Part shown: positions 21,201-31,100 of the stretch, piece after piece
How positions within the stretch are numbered: position 1 is the first letter of the stretch
How the letters are laid out: each line of letters begins with the position of its first letter
Origin: Symbiodinium natans
Taxonomy: Eukaryota > Sar > Dinophyceae > Suessiales > Symbiodiniaceae
Length of the DNA stretch: 64,000 bases
Direction of reading: 5' to 3'
Assembly (NCBI GenBank): GCA_905221605.1
Contig: CAJNDS010001757.1
Span: 215,001 to 279,000, forward strand
Notes under the pieces: model-generated
Seen by the model: the letters and a program-made list of their open reading frames with translations, nothing else
Told to the model about the DNA's origin: nothing
The model's database searches: none
Program-made: the position numbers and the translations under genes

Positions 21201-21799
21201 CCAGGATATCAGCCTTGAAGCTTATTGACACCGACCACAACAACCCACTTACACGTCTCCTTTGTCTTTATTTGCTCCAGGACGCCGAATGTGAAGAGCG
21301 CAATCCGGTGCGAAAAACGCCCGTGCCAGCTTCAAGGGACTGGTCAGACACGAGCTCGCTCTTGGTTGCATGAGCATGTCGGCCTGATGCTTCAACATTG
21401 GGCATACGCACATACGCACGAACACGCAAAAACCTCCCGTAACACACTGCAGGATGCAAGCGAGCGACTGGTTGCTGGCAGAATACATGCTGCAAACCTG
21501 ACACGCAATGCTGTGGCGCAGGCAGGCGTCCCCAAACTCCGACAGGCTTCAACCCCCTGCAAAACGCCCTAGAGGCCTGCACGGCCAAACTCCTCCAACC
21601 CCTTTTTTTTTTCACTTGCCCTTTTATCCCCTCTACCCTGGACCGCCCCCACAGCCCGGGGGCCCGAATTTACAGTTCCACACAGAGGCAGTTGTGGTGC
21701 ATTATAGCAAACGAACATGGTGCAAGATGGTGCAACTTGCAGCAACATGGTGCAACCAAGAAACGCTGTTGCAAAAACAATCACGGACTTCAGGGACAT
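12213..21799 (-). CDS. Pepsin-type (A1) aspartic protease, 17 exons
   Basis: Secreted or vacuolar/lysosomal acid endopeptidase of the pepsin/cathepsin D family, by homology to motifs. Exons (minus strand, 5' to 3'): 21799-21757, 21161-21077, 20965-20904, 20640-20589, 20439-20406, 20228-20161, 19937-19850, 18919-18832, 18664-18583, 18256-18178, 18026-17972, 16185-16127, 15757-15724, 15605-15560, 15404-15328, 14944-14884, 12309-12213. The sum is 1110 nt, about 369 residues, normal for the family. Motifs recovered in order: signal peptide (MSLKSVIVFATAFL), propeptide Lys/Arg segment, first active-site FDTG, NLMVPS, FDPSRSST, flap TFGTGE, FDGVLGLALAG, SGYWQ, second active-site VDTGTS, C-SNYDSLP, GPLFIFGDPFLRK and YDRHNERVGFA. 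Oddities: the flap Tyr of pepsins reads as Phe, and the usual LWVPS Trp is Met. Of 16 introns about nine start GC, three GA and four GT, and all end AG, nearly always before G. Exons 1-2, the end of exon 5 and the 7/8 junction are the least certain. The last intron contains the GST genes. Confidence 0.87.
12370..12429 (+). repeat. TTTAGGG array in the last protease intron
   Basis: About eight units, one TGTAGGG. Confidence 0.9.
12793..13242 (-). pseudogene. Broken glutathione S-transferase copy
   Basis: Close copy of the C-terminal two thirds of the GST at 13894-14625. About 125 bp is deleted in the C-terminal part, where the intact gene has the FHIWEMLDQHK to RALPTLQ region. A local duplication near 13185 (GGCATTCG repeated) shifts the frame, and the whole N-terminal thioredoxin-fold region with the start codon is missing. 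Homology stops abruptly at about 13242 after GGGGAGATTTGC. Few other substitutions are visible, so the duplication is recent. It lies about 650 bp downstream of the intact gene, in the same intron and orientation. Confidence 0.88.
13894..14625 (-). CDS. Glutathione S-transferase (mu-like), intronless, nested in a protease intron
   Basis: 243 residues. It would conjugate reduced glutathione to electrophiles in the cytosol. The N-terminal thioredoxin fold shows GYWKIRGLG, where the Tyr is the expected catalytic residue of the Tyr-type (mu/alpha/sigma) classes. It also shows NPLANLPYLVDGD with the cis-Pro and QTNAILYYLGQKFGL, the usual glutathione gamma-glutamyl binding corner. The all-helical C-terminal half follows (KLRTEELLCEIYDVRNGM onward) and ends in NAYFA. 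A second Met at codon 15 (MEFGYWKIRG) resembles the normal mu-class start, giving 229 residues from 14583. No intron is present, in sharp contrast to its host gene, which suggests a retroposed or recently moved copy. It sits in the final intron (12310-14883) of the aspartic protease gene on the same strand, with an inverted-repeat element just upstream. Confidence 0.93.
   Translation of the reverse strand: MSGGYSTSDASAAPMEFGYWKIRGLGAVFRMIFEYKEAKYEDKTYETGTDWFKDRKPAILEMNPLANLPYLVDGDKCICQTNAILYYLGQKFGLNGSTEAQKLRTEELLCEIYDVRNGMIDLVYPFKNVCRDEAEFKTKAESITGSPPFAKFEAILGFKDNVSGGKWFVLADGPGVADFHIWEMLDQHKMLAEKIGAPPVLEKFPKCKAFYEAFRALPTLQKYFASDAYKFDVNNKIANAYFA
14746..14860. mobile_element. Inverted-repeat (MITE-like) element, family E
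   Basis: 115-bp non-coding element bounded by 20-bp inverted repeats that differ at one position: CTGGTTCTTAGTAGGGAATG at 14746 and its complement ending at 14860. It lies between protease exon 16 and the GST start. Confidence 0.85.
14998..15146 (+). repeat. TTTAGGG array
   Basis: About 20 units in protease intron 15, starting with degenerate CTTAGGG/CTTATAGGG units. Confidence 0.92.
15988..16105 (-). repeat. CCCTAAA array
   Basis: About 17 units inside protease intron 12 (between the exons at 16127 and 15757). Confidence 0.92.
16534..16668 (+). repeat. TTTAGGG array
   Basis: About 12 clean units followed by a CTTCGGG/CTTAGGG-decorated tail, in protease intron 11 (16186-17971). Confidence 0.92.
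16857..17177 (+). repeat. GA-rich purine tract
   Basis: About 320 bp almost entirely of GA, GAAA and GGA units, so the plus strand is nearly pure purine. It lies in protease intron 11. The Ser/Leu/Phe-rich frames it creates on the other strand are artefacts. Confidence 0.93.
17519..17623. mobile_element. Inverted-repeat element, family B
   Basis: Left end CTATTTGCTTACGAACCCC, right end GGGTTCTTAAGCAATTGGTAG. AT-rich 70-bp interior. It lies in protease intron 11. Confidence 0.8.
18723..19212 (+). repeat. Cluster of TTTAGGG arrays around protease exon 8
   Basis: Arrays at 18723-18790, 18930-18976, 19012-19093 and 19142-19212. The last contains four consecutive TTTCGGG units and the third has TTTGGGG runs. 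Protease exon 8 (18832-18919) sits between the first two. Confidence 0.9.
19291..19394. mobile_element. Inverted-repeat element, family C copy 2
   Basis: Left end CTTGGGATGTTCCCCCC, right end GGGGGAACATCCCAG. The inner arms ACTAACAGTCC/GGACTGTTAGT and GGGATTCGAA/TTCGAATCCC also pair, so the whole element is close to a palindrome. It lies in protease intron 7. Confidence 0.85.
20470..20530. repeat. 14-bp tandem repeat
   Basis: Unit GCGCCACGCGCCAT, a little over four copies, filling much of the short protease intron 4. Confidence 0.9.
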
Positions 21800-22549
21800 G
21801 ACGAGCTTCAGTGATCGGGAAGGTCACCAAGCGCAATCGCTTGGCTTGCCAGGGTTGGATCGCGCTTTTCTCAGCGGCGACCGTGCCCAGCGGCTTAAGC
21901 CAATCAGGATATTAACTGGTGTATCACCGCAACACGCACGGCAACATGCACATCAAAGTGCACGCGCTGTGAGTAACCTGTGCAGAACAAGAACATCATG
22001 AGCATCAAGAGCGCTGATTCTTTTTTTTAATTGAAGACGATAGAAACCTTCCAAAACCCAAAAACTCCAACGCCTCCCCTTCCCCCCTTACCCACGAAAA
22101 CGACCCGCCCCCCCCCCCCCCATGACAGCAAAAAAGACCCCGTGTGCAACGAGAAAGGTGTAGGGACTGTAGGGGTTTCCGGATTAGGATCATGTGCTTT
22201 TGCAGAAGGCAGGTTGTCGAAGCCATGCTGCTCTCAGAGAGGTAAACTAGGCGTCTGAAACGTGATGTGTCTGAAGTGCGGAGGGCCGGCCTTTTTTTTT
22301 TTCTCCTCGGGCCTTTTTCCTCGCGTCCACGCGGTCCCTGTGCAGTGGCGGCGCAGCCAGGGTGCAGGCAGCCCCGCACCCCGATCTCGATCTCGCTTGT
22401 TGGCAGTTTTCCCGTCCCAGGCTGTCGATGGCTTCCTAATCCGGGCGGCGGAGCGCGAGCTTGATGGAGCAGCTGTCGCCCTCCTGGACTCGCAGTCGGG
22501 GCCGTTTGCTGCCCGCGTCCGCACGGCGCGGCCGACATCTGCAGAAACC

Positions 22550-23110
22550 AGCCTCGCCGGTCCACATGCCGGTGCCGCTGCGCCCAAGCTGGGGCATGCT
22601 GGGGCCACTGTCGCACTCAATGTCCTCGTGCGTGATCTCAACCCGTTGCAGCCCGCCAGGATGAACGGCGGATTGAGGTCATCGCAAATGGCCTTCCCAT
22701 TTGGGGCGGCGCCCAAGTCGCCGTCGACGGCTGCTGGGCCCCCCCGCCGTGAAGGTGGCAGCGCTGTCGCGGCACTCCGCATGCGCGCGCCGCGCGAAGC
22801 TCCGCACCTATCTTGAGTTCGCTCGTGCCTCCTGGTACCGTCAGGCTGTCATCGCAATTGAGGTTGGTGGGAGGTGGAGCCTTGAAGCAACCCGCTTCGT
22901 GCGTCTGCTAGCACGTTGCACTACGTTGCCGTGCCCGCCCCGTCACCGTGCACGTATCCCGCCGTCAGCCCTGCTCGCTTTCACCGCTGCGCGGCCTTCG
23001 CAGCAAGCCTGCTGTCGCTCCCCCTCGCTGGCACAGGCAACATTGATGGGGGAACCCCCAGCCCTCAGCGAGCTCCTTGCTGATTCCTCCCTGCTCCCGC
23101 CCCTCGCCAG
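22550..23110 (+). pseudogene. LINE (non-LTR retrotransposon) 3' fragment, frameshifted
   Basis: Conceptual pieces in different plus frames read VALNVLVRDLN, then RRIEVIANGLPIWGGAQ and AVDG, then KLRTYLEFA and IAIEVGGRWSLEA. These resemble the C-terminal end of LINE-type ORF2 proteins that I recall from Symbiodinium. Frame changes near 22635 and 22740 and the lack of an upstream reverse-transcriptase core show it is a decayed 5'-truncated copy. The assignment rests on recalled family resemblance. Confidence 0.6.
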
Positions 23111-23119
23111 CCGCATGCC

Positions 23120-23960
23120 GTGACTACTCCTCATCGACAATAGGCACGGCGGCATCCAGCAGAGATGCCCAGACAGGTGGATGACAGCCGAGAGCGAGGA
23201 GCGAAGCGCGGGCCTCCCGAAGGGACGACAGGACTGGAGGCAGCGCTGCATCCGTCGGCAGGGAGCCGGTGAGGGCTTGCGCGAAGGAGCGCGAAGGAGC
23301 GGCTCCGAAGGGCAATGGCCTTGATGGAATCCGCCCAGGATGCCCCAAACGCCGCAGGCGCGTGCCGAATGCGCAGCCGCATAGGTGCGTGTGCTAAGTG
23401 GCGGAAAACCCTGCGCAAAGGGCAGTGGGCATCGTCCTCATGCAACTCTGCCTGAAGGGCGCGCAGCGCGGGTTCAGCGCGAGGGCGAACAAGGCAGGCA
23501 TCAGAGGGTCGCCTGCTCGGCCCCCCTCCGCTTGAGCAATAGTGAGAGCGATCGCCGGCTTATGCCGGCTTGCCACACATAACAGGACTCGCGCGCATAC
23601 CACCGACGGCAGAAAGGGAGCGCGCGCAGGGACGCAAGCATGGCCTCGCGGCTGACAAGGTCATATGCCGCGCAAACAACAGGCCCGCGAGGTGGGGATC
23701 CGCCTGCGTGCGTGCTTGCAAGGTGCGGGCTAGTGCTTCGCCACCAGCACGAGTGGAGACAGCATCTTGGTGAGGGTGGCAAGCCGCCTCGAAATCATTC
23801 GAAAGCTGCTGTGCCAGTGTGCGCGCAACAAGCATGCGCAGGAGGTCACCAACGACGAGGCCGCGCGTGCCCGGCGGGTTTGCGCACGGCAACTAACCGG
23901 CCCGTCGCGAGTCTTGAAACAATGGCATCAAACGCGCGCACGCGAGCGCGCGAGTAGGTT
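23120..23960 (-). pseudogene. LINE reverse-transcriptase fragment, decayed
   Basis: Minus-strand pieces include SREAMLASLRALP (RT palm helix region) and GDPLMPALFALAL (the conserved G-x-P-L-x-P-x-L-F motif after the RT active site), with a downstream stretch around SWADSIKAIALRSRS. Stops and frameshifts break it up. Its first part is repeated in inverted orientation at 23985-24130. Confidence 0.6.
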
Positions 23961-24130
23961 GACCCAAAAAAACCGGAGGTATCCTCGTCAATCTGCTCTC
24001 TCCACTCGTGCTGGTGGCGAAGCACTAGCCCACGCTTTGCAAGCACGCACGCAGGCTGATTTTCACCTCGCGGTCCTGTCCGTTGATGTTTCCGCGGCAT
24101 ATGACCTTGTCAGCCGCGAGGCCATGTTTG
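23637..24130. repeat. Large inverted repeat made of two LINE pieces
   Basis: 23637-23765 is nearly the reverse complement of 23995-24130, about 125-135 bp arms with a spacer of about 230 bp. Both arms encode the same RT segment (GGEALA...LQARTQAD; AAYDLVSREAM in the right arm). The pair could form a cruciform or hairpin RNA. Confidence 0.8.
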
Positions 24131-24240
24131 CGTCCCTGCGCGGTGTCCCGGGCGCCGTAGAACATGCAGGTGCATGGGAAAAGCGAGTGCATCCGTGCCC
24201 GCCTGGGCTTGCAGCGCAAACTGGTATGGACGTGCGGCTT
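23985..24240 (+). pseudogene. LINE RT fragment, inverted copy
   Basis: Plus-strand frame contains TRAGGEALAHALQARTQAD followed by LSVDVSAAYDLVSREAM, that is RT motif A with its Asp. It is the mirror of the minus-strand fragment to its left. No complete RT follows. Confidence 0.6.
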
Positions 24241-24277
24241 CGCATTGGCCACGTCAAACACGGTCGCCCATTGCTTG

Positions 24278-24368
24278 GCGAGCGCGCGCGAATGCGCGCG
24301 ACGCGCGCGCGAATGCGCGCGATGCGCGCGCGAATGCGCGCGACGCGCGCGCGAATGCGCGCGACGAG
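24278..24368. repeat. GC-only tandem repeat
   Basis: About four copies of an approximately 20-bp unit, GCGCGCGCGAATGCGCGCGA(C/T), strongly self-complementary. It would readily form hairpins or Z-DNA. Confidence 0.88.
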
Positions 24369-24519
24369 ACGGCGAAAGGCGTCGCCTGTCGCTATGCCCC
24401 GCACACCGCCATCTCGTTAATGCAAAGCCGTTAGGCGGGATGGCAAGCACTGTCTGGATCTCTGTCGGGACATGAGCGCTTGCCAGCAGGGCGGCGATAT
24501 TATTGCGGGGCATCAGCGA

Positions 24520-26190
24520 GCAGTTCCAAGTGGAACGTTTTGCGTGTCACTCTGCTGTTCGCACATCGGCGGGTGCAATTTTTTGTTTTGTTTTGCGCCT
24601 TCTTGCACCTGCCCATGCTGGATTCATTATGTCATTGTCGGCTCGGCTAGGAGGCCTCTACTACGGCCTCAGCGGCAGCGATCTCCAGCACCCGGTCCAA
24701 TGGTGGCTTTGCGTCGCGGCTGCCGACAGCGCCATGGCTCGCGGCACCGCGAGGGACAGCCGCGTCCACCGGCGAGCCCACGCCGCTGCCGCCGTGTTGT
24801 GCAACACTGGTGGGGCCCGCAGCCTGTGTAGCCGCACCAGGTCTTGTACCAGGTTCAGGGCGCCCGCGCGCCAGCGGCCCCGACTTCGGCGCCGAGGACC
24901 AGGAGGCGTTGCGGACTGGCCTGTTGGGCGGCCTTGTAGCTGTCCGTCGCGGGACATTCGCGGGACAGAGGGGGATACCAACGTCGCATCGCAGCACAAC
25001 GCAAAGCCACAGGGGGTGACGCCGTAGAGGGCCATGCCGAGGCGACGATAATCATCCGGCGCCAATCTTGGGAGGCCGCAGCCCGGAGTGCCCCCGCAGA
25101 TGTTCGCCGCCAATGGCAGAGCCAGCCGCAAGCGTCTGCGTAGCGCGATCTGCATCGCCTCTAGCGGGAAGGATCAGCCACGCTCCGGCGTGTGGCCCCG
25201 CTTGTGACCGGCGTGTCGCTGTGCTGTTCCAACATCGGCATGTTCCATCTTCCAAGCGGCGCGTTTTGCGTGTCCCTGTATTGTTCCCACATCGGCGTGT
25301 TCAATCTTTCAAGTGGCGCGTTTTGCGTGTCCCTGTGTTATCCTGTGTTGTTCCCACATCGGCATGTTCAATCTTTCACGTGGCACGTTTCGCGTGTCAT
25401 CCCACATCGGCTGGTTCAATCTTTGAAGCGGCGCGTTTTGCGTTCAATCTTTCAAGTGACAAGCCGGAGCTGCCGCCCGACAAGGTCTCAGTGCGTAAGC
25501 ATGCGTAAGCGACACCAGGCGTGCGCAAGATTGAGAGAGCCTGTCCTCGACCAACCGTTTACGGTCAGTAGCCATATATACACTACATACGGCGAGGCAC
25601 ATTGGCCACCAAACAACCCAGTACTACGCTCATAGCTGCAAGCCCCCATGTTGCGAACAATCTGGCAAATGGCTACCAAATGTGGGAACAGCATGGAACA
25701 GCATGGAGCAGCACAGTGACACGCAAAACGCGCCACGTGAAAGATTGAACACGCGGATGTGGCAATAGCACAGTGAGCAGTGACACGCAAAATGTGCCAC
25801 TTGAAAGATTGAACACGCCAACGGGAACAGCACAATGACACGCAAAACGCGCCACTTGAAAGATTGAACACGCCGATGTGGGAACAGAACAGTGCTACGC
25901 AAAACGCGCCACTTGAAAGATTGAACACACCGATGTGGGAACAGCACAGTGACACGCAAAACGCGCCACTTGAAAGATTGAACCCGCCGATGTGGGAACA
26001 TCACGGTGACACGCGAAACGCACCACTTGAAAGATTGAACGCACCATTTGAAAGATTGAACCCACCGATGTGGGATGACACGCAAAACGTGCCACGTGAA
26101 AGGTTGAACACGCCGATGTGGGAACAACACAGGGACACTTGAAAGATTGAACACGCCGAGGTGGGAACAGCACGGTGGCGATCGAAGACC
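24520..26190. repeat. ~57-bp minisatellite in opposed orientations
   Basis: A unit of the type TCAATCTTTCAAGTGGCGCG + TTTTGCGTGTCACTGTG + TTCCCACATCGG occurs in forward orientation at 25205-25450 (about four copies, with a diverged one near 24520-24580). It occurs in reverse complement at 25685-26190 (about eight copies, some truncated), making a very large imperfect palindrome around 25450-25680. The frames it creates are by-products. Confidence 0.88.
24640..25260 (-). pseudogene. LINE ORF2 C-terminal fragment
   Basis: Minus-strand pieces: SQAGPHAGAWLILPA, then QIALRRRLRLALPL, then DDYRRLGMALYGVTP and FALCCDATLVSP. This is the order I recall for the end of dinoflagellate LINE polyproteins. 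Frame changes occur between the pieces and it overlaps the minisatellite at its 5' side. Confidence 0.6.
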
Positions 26191-28121
26191 TCCTGGCGAT
26201 GCCGCTCGGGATTGTTGGGCCCCCCTCGCCCGGACCGCTGGCAGTGCCGGGCAGGCCCCTGCTTCCGCCAGTTTGCGGGCCGCGCTTCAGGCAGCGGTGC
26301 CGGCCAACAGGAAGAGGTCCCTCGACGGCCAGGGGCAAGCGGCTCGCTGACAGGCGTGCACGGTGAACGACCCGGCCCGGTCAGCTCGCTGCTCGGCGCT
26401 GGGCTCGCTGACGGGGGCTGATTCAAGCTGCACTTTTTCGGACACTGCACGCATGCACATTTATGGACTGTTCCTGCGTGTTTGTTTGGATGCTGGGTAG
26501 TATCTCGTGTTGGTGCAAGGGCTGTAGATAGGCGTGCGCTGTAGCGATTCGCGCTGCATGTTTGGGAATGAATGCGCTCTGACTCGCAGTGGACACCATC
26601 CCTGTTCAGATTGGATGCTTTGCACGCCACTCCGCATTTGCATTTGGCGTGCTAGCGAACGACCAACGACCATACTTCTGCGAGTGTCCGCAGTGGACTT
26701 TCCTGCCTCTGTTTGCAACCAACGCAAGATTATGAGGCCGCTTCTCATGCGACATTCTCACGTTGGCACTGGATCATGCGCGTATGATTTCAGGCGCTTG
26801 TGGATGCATCCTCTCAATAATGGTTGATTGCAGGACATGCCTGCTCTTGTGCCATTTGCAGCGGTGGCTCCTGCCACTGCTGACCGCAGGCCGTTGTTTC
26901 AGGTTTGAGTCTCCATTCTGCTTCTTCTGTTTCTTCTTCTTCTTCTACTACTTCTTCTTCTGCTTCTAGACTCACGCTCGCTCTCCCTCTCCCGCTTCAG
27001 GTAGCGGCGGGTCGTTTGCAAAGCAGATGAGTTCTGTCTACACTCTCAACGTTGCGCATCTCGGCTCGCTCGCTTCTACCCGCGAACCGCCTGCTCGACT
27101 CTGCAAGCGTGCGCAGCGTCGTGCGGCTCAACTTGTGGAAGCGCACGTCTTGGCATCCGAACGTTGGGGCATCATGCTGGCCTCATGCTGGCCTCTGGCA
27201 ACTGTGGCTGTTGAAACCTGAACTTGCCATCGCTTCTTGGAAGCTCTGAAATGCACTTGGCTTCGAAACCAAAGGAATGTTCCTTTGGAACCCGAACTTG
27301 TCAGCGCTTCCGACGTGTCCTGACAGTGACTGGATGTCACGAAGGTGCTCACGTGTGTCGGGGCCGTGCATATCTGTCGCTTTTGAACCTGAGATTCCAG
27401 GCTTGAGGACTTATGTCTGCTTAGCCTGCATTCAGCACTGCCAGCTGTGTGTCGGCGATCGGTTGGCAGCTTTGCTCGTAAAACTTTAGTCGCAGCGTGA
27501 CCCTTTCAGCCAGAAATGCTTCCCTCGCATGACCTCGCATCACTGTGGTGCCAGTACTTATGCAGAAGGACTTAGAATTGCTCTCTTCCTTTGGCGGAAA
27601 ACGCGCCGTGACTCGCGGAAGGCATTTCGTATCCGGCATGTTTTGGGTTTTATCCATGATACGGGTAAGCTGCAAGACGAAGGCCGCTTTTGGGTTATGT
27701 GTCGGCGCATCTGACATGAAGAGGCCCAAAGAAACCCCCCCCCCACCTTGGTTTAGGGTTTAGGGTTTAGGGTTTTGGGTTTTGGGTTTTGGGTTTAGGG
27801 AAGCTTGCCCTTGTGCACCTTCCGACCCTGACGCCAGCGGACTCCCGGGCGCTCAGCTTCGCGCGCTACCAGGGCACCCCCAACACAACGCAGCAGCCCC
27901 CTTTTTCCCGCCTCTGCGCAGAAACGGGCCTATCATGGCCCCAGCTTGCACTGTCTTCATGCGAGCTGGGCCCGGACTTCACTGCTCTCGCTGCTTGGCA
28001 AAGGGGTAGCTCTAAGCAAGTAAGCCCCGTACGTGTCACCACTTTTTGGAGTCTGTTACAGGCCCATGAACCCGCAAAGGATAGCCGAAACCCACAACCG
28101 TCACCCGTCTCCCCCAAGCTC
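26191..28121. other. No gene recognised
   Basis: Between the minisatellite and the end of the coiled-coil gene I see only short open frames, a TTC-rich microsatellite (about 26918-26967) and a small TTTAGGG/TTTTGGG array (27750-27800). Part of it is presumably 3' flank of the coiled-coil gene. Confidence 0.5.
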
Positions 28122-31100
28122 TCAGAACGCTGTGACGTTGGAGAGCAGGTCCAGGGCCTTCGATGCTGAACGGAAGAAGAGTCGGGTGTTGCGCAACTTG
28201 CACAGCCCGGGGGCTTAAAGAGAGTGTTGGGAGCTCACGAAATTAAGGGAGGTGCACTTCTTGGGCATGAGGCCTCGGAGCTTCGGGACAAGCGTTTCAC
28301 ACAACTTCTTGGAAGATGGCTCAAAGAAAATCCGGGAGCACAAGGGATGTCCGTGCTGATAAGGATGGACCCTGACGGCTTCGCTTCTATCAGTCCTAGA
28401 CTATCCCACCTCTACCGATGCAGAGTTGCGGAGTCTGTTCGGCGAAGTGCACGTGAGCCCCAGCGCCTCCTTCAACGACGTGAGCTCCTCCTTTCTCTGA
28501 GCCTCCTGCTCCTGTCCAGGGCTCGCGAATGCTGCCGTTGCGAATTGGAAGGGTTTTGCATCGGGGGTGTGTGCGCTGTGGGTTCTCGAGCTTCCAGGCA
28601 ATGAAACGGGAAAGAGGGGGGTCTGCGACAACGCAATTGGGGTCTGTTTTAGGGGTCCCTCATTTTTTGTAAAACCCTAAACCCTAAACCCTCAGGGGCT
28701 TTTAGAAGAAGAGGTTTGGGTCGAGCAAAACCGGCCAGGCCTTCCAGACCTTTCCGCCCTTGAGGCAGGACTCCCTGGGGACCATGTGCAGGTTGCTGGG
28801 TTTAGGGTTTAGGGTTTAGGGTTTAGGGTTTAGGGTTTAGGGTTTAGGGTTTAGGGTTTCGGGTTTAGGGTTTAGGGTTTAGGGTTTAGGGTTTAGGGTT
28901 TAGGGTTTAGGGTTTAGGGTTTAGGGTTTAGGGTTTAGGGTTTAGGGTTTAGGGTTGCTTTTCAGGGTTTAGGGTTCAGGGTTTCGGGTTTAGGGTTTAG
29001 GTTCTGATATGTTCTGGTGATTTCTGGTGCTACTTGGCGGTTCACTGGGTCGCACTTCGTTGCCGAGTTGCATCCTACGTCCGCTTACAATGAGCTCGAG
29101 AATGCTTCCAAACCCCTAGTTTTTGAAGGTTTGGCGGTCAGTGTTTGTGAACAGAGCTTAAGGTTTTAGCACGGGAGACAAACCAGGAAGCCTTCTTGCG
29201 CGGGACCTGAAAACGACCCCCTGCATGTAGCTTCCAAGCGGAGGTTAGTTGCACCAGGGGTTCATTAAAGTTCACCTGACCGTCCACCAAACTCTAGTCC
29301 AACAACCTCCTCTACTGGTCCCCCCTTCCCTCGGGCTTCAGCTGCGCGAAGTACTCTTGAGCTGCAGCCAGCTCCTTCTCTGCTGTGGTGAGCTCGGTGC
29401 CTGTCAACGGGTCGACGGAGCCTTTGCAAAGCCTTCCTGAGCTATCCTAGACCCTCAACTCTAGAAACCTATAGGTCAAGAGCCCTGATTGCTCAGCCCT
29501 GAGTGCTTGAGACAGTCAGAAGAGCCTCTTGCCGTCTGGGCGTATTAGAAAAGTGCACCAGTGAAGGCAATTGTTTGTTCGGTGCTGAGGTTCTCCTAAG
29601 CTATTAACCTCATCTAAACTCGCTGCTCCACCTCCTGCGAGACGATGAATAGCCCCGGGCTCGAGACCCAGCTTGCAACCGAGTGAGACTGGCAGACTGG
29701 ATTGCTTACATCCGCAAAAACCGAAGAGAAAAGGGTACGCCGACAAGCCCAGCACCCTACGAGACGAATCCTCGCGCACCAGCCGGGCCTTTGGTAGCCA
29801 GCTGCGCCCCGTGCTCCACCTGCGCGAAGAAACTCCAAACCCAGAATCATCAAATCCACAAACACTGCATCTTCCCCCACCCTGAATCGCAGAACTCTCA
29901 ACTTCGGACTCCAAAGCATCTTACGTTTCAGCTTGGGGGGGGTGCATCTTCCAAAGCCCCCGAACCTCCATTAGCTAAGAAACGTTTGAGAGTCCCATGC
30001 CTTGGTCTGCTTGATGTGCTTGAGGTCCGACTCCTGTGGGCTCCCGGTCAAGGGCGTGTTTGGGGTTTAGGGTTTAGGGTTTAGGGTTTAGGGTTTAGGG
30101 TTTAGGGTTCTAGGAGACCCTTGAAAGCTAGCCGGAAGAGGGCTTCTGCTGCATCTTTCTGTTTCCGACCTCCTGGAAGCAGTGCTTGCAGCTTCCACTA
30201 TAGGGCTCGACTTTTTGCGATGCTTTGCCGAAAAAGGTTGAGAGGGGGGGGGCTTCAGCTTTCTGCATTGACTGCCCCAGCCTTCCTCCACTTAACTTCA
30301 GTGGCCACCCCCCCCCTCCCCCACCTCCCCCGGCCGGGAAACCCACCCTTTTTTTGCAGTCGGTGTTGATTCAGCGTTGGAGATTAGGGTAAAGGCACCC
30401 AACTATTCCAAGCTTTTGAAGCTCCACGGCCTACTGATGGCGTGGAGTCAGCAAGTTGCGCTCCTTCTCGGCCTTGTTCACTTTGTAGTCGGTGCTGAAC
30501 CTGGGCGCAGGTCTTGGGATCTGTGGGTTTTGAGAGGGGCTTCGGAATCTGAGCAGCTTACGTTCGAGGGAAATCCCAACACACGCTTCGAACCTTCTGG
30601 AGGGTCTTTCTATATCTAGGGCTTCAAATCAAGAGACCCTAAACCTCTCTTCAAGCCCTCAACCCTCCGCCCCTGGAATCCCCCTCAAAATGAGGCCAAG
30701 GGCTTCTTGAACTCCTCCTCGCTGGACTCCTCCTGAGGGCTTCAGAGGCTTGGCGTGCTGGGATTTGGGGCTTTAGGTTGTTGGGGAGAGAGAGACCGAG
30801 AGGTGGGGTTCTTGCTGAAGTGGGCTGACCACCCAGAAGACAAACATGGCCCCCGAACCCTTGACCTGCCTCCGCCGTGGTGTCCGCCTCAAGGCGGGCG
30901 AAGTCGGCGGCGATGGTCTGTTCCCAGGCCATCCGTGGATTGAAAGAACTTGTGGCGGAGTTCGGGATTCAGGGTTTCCAGGTGCCTGCCGCTTCCTGCT
31001 ACATTCGCATACACCGGACCCAGGTGCGGAGAGTACCCAAAACCCTGAAAGGTGGGGGGGCTGCCTCGAGGAGACCAGTGACGCCCTTCGCCTGAGGGGA

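Noticed and set aside
25685-26190. CRISPR-like array
   Set aside because: The regularly spaced repeats are adjacent tandem units with conserved spacers that belong to the unit itself, in a eukaryotic genome and with inverted copies nearby. It is a minisatellite.
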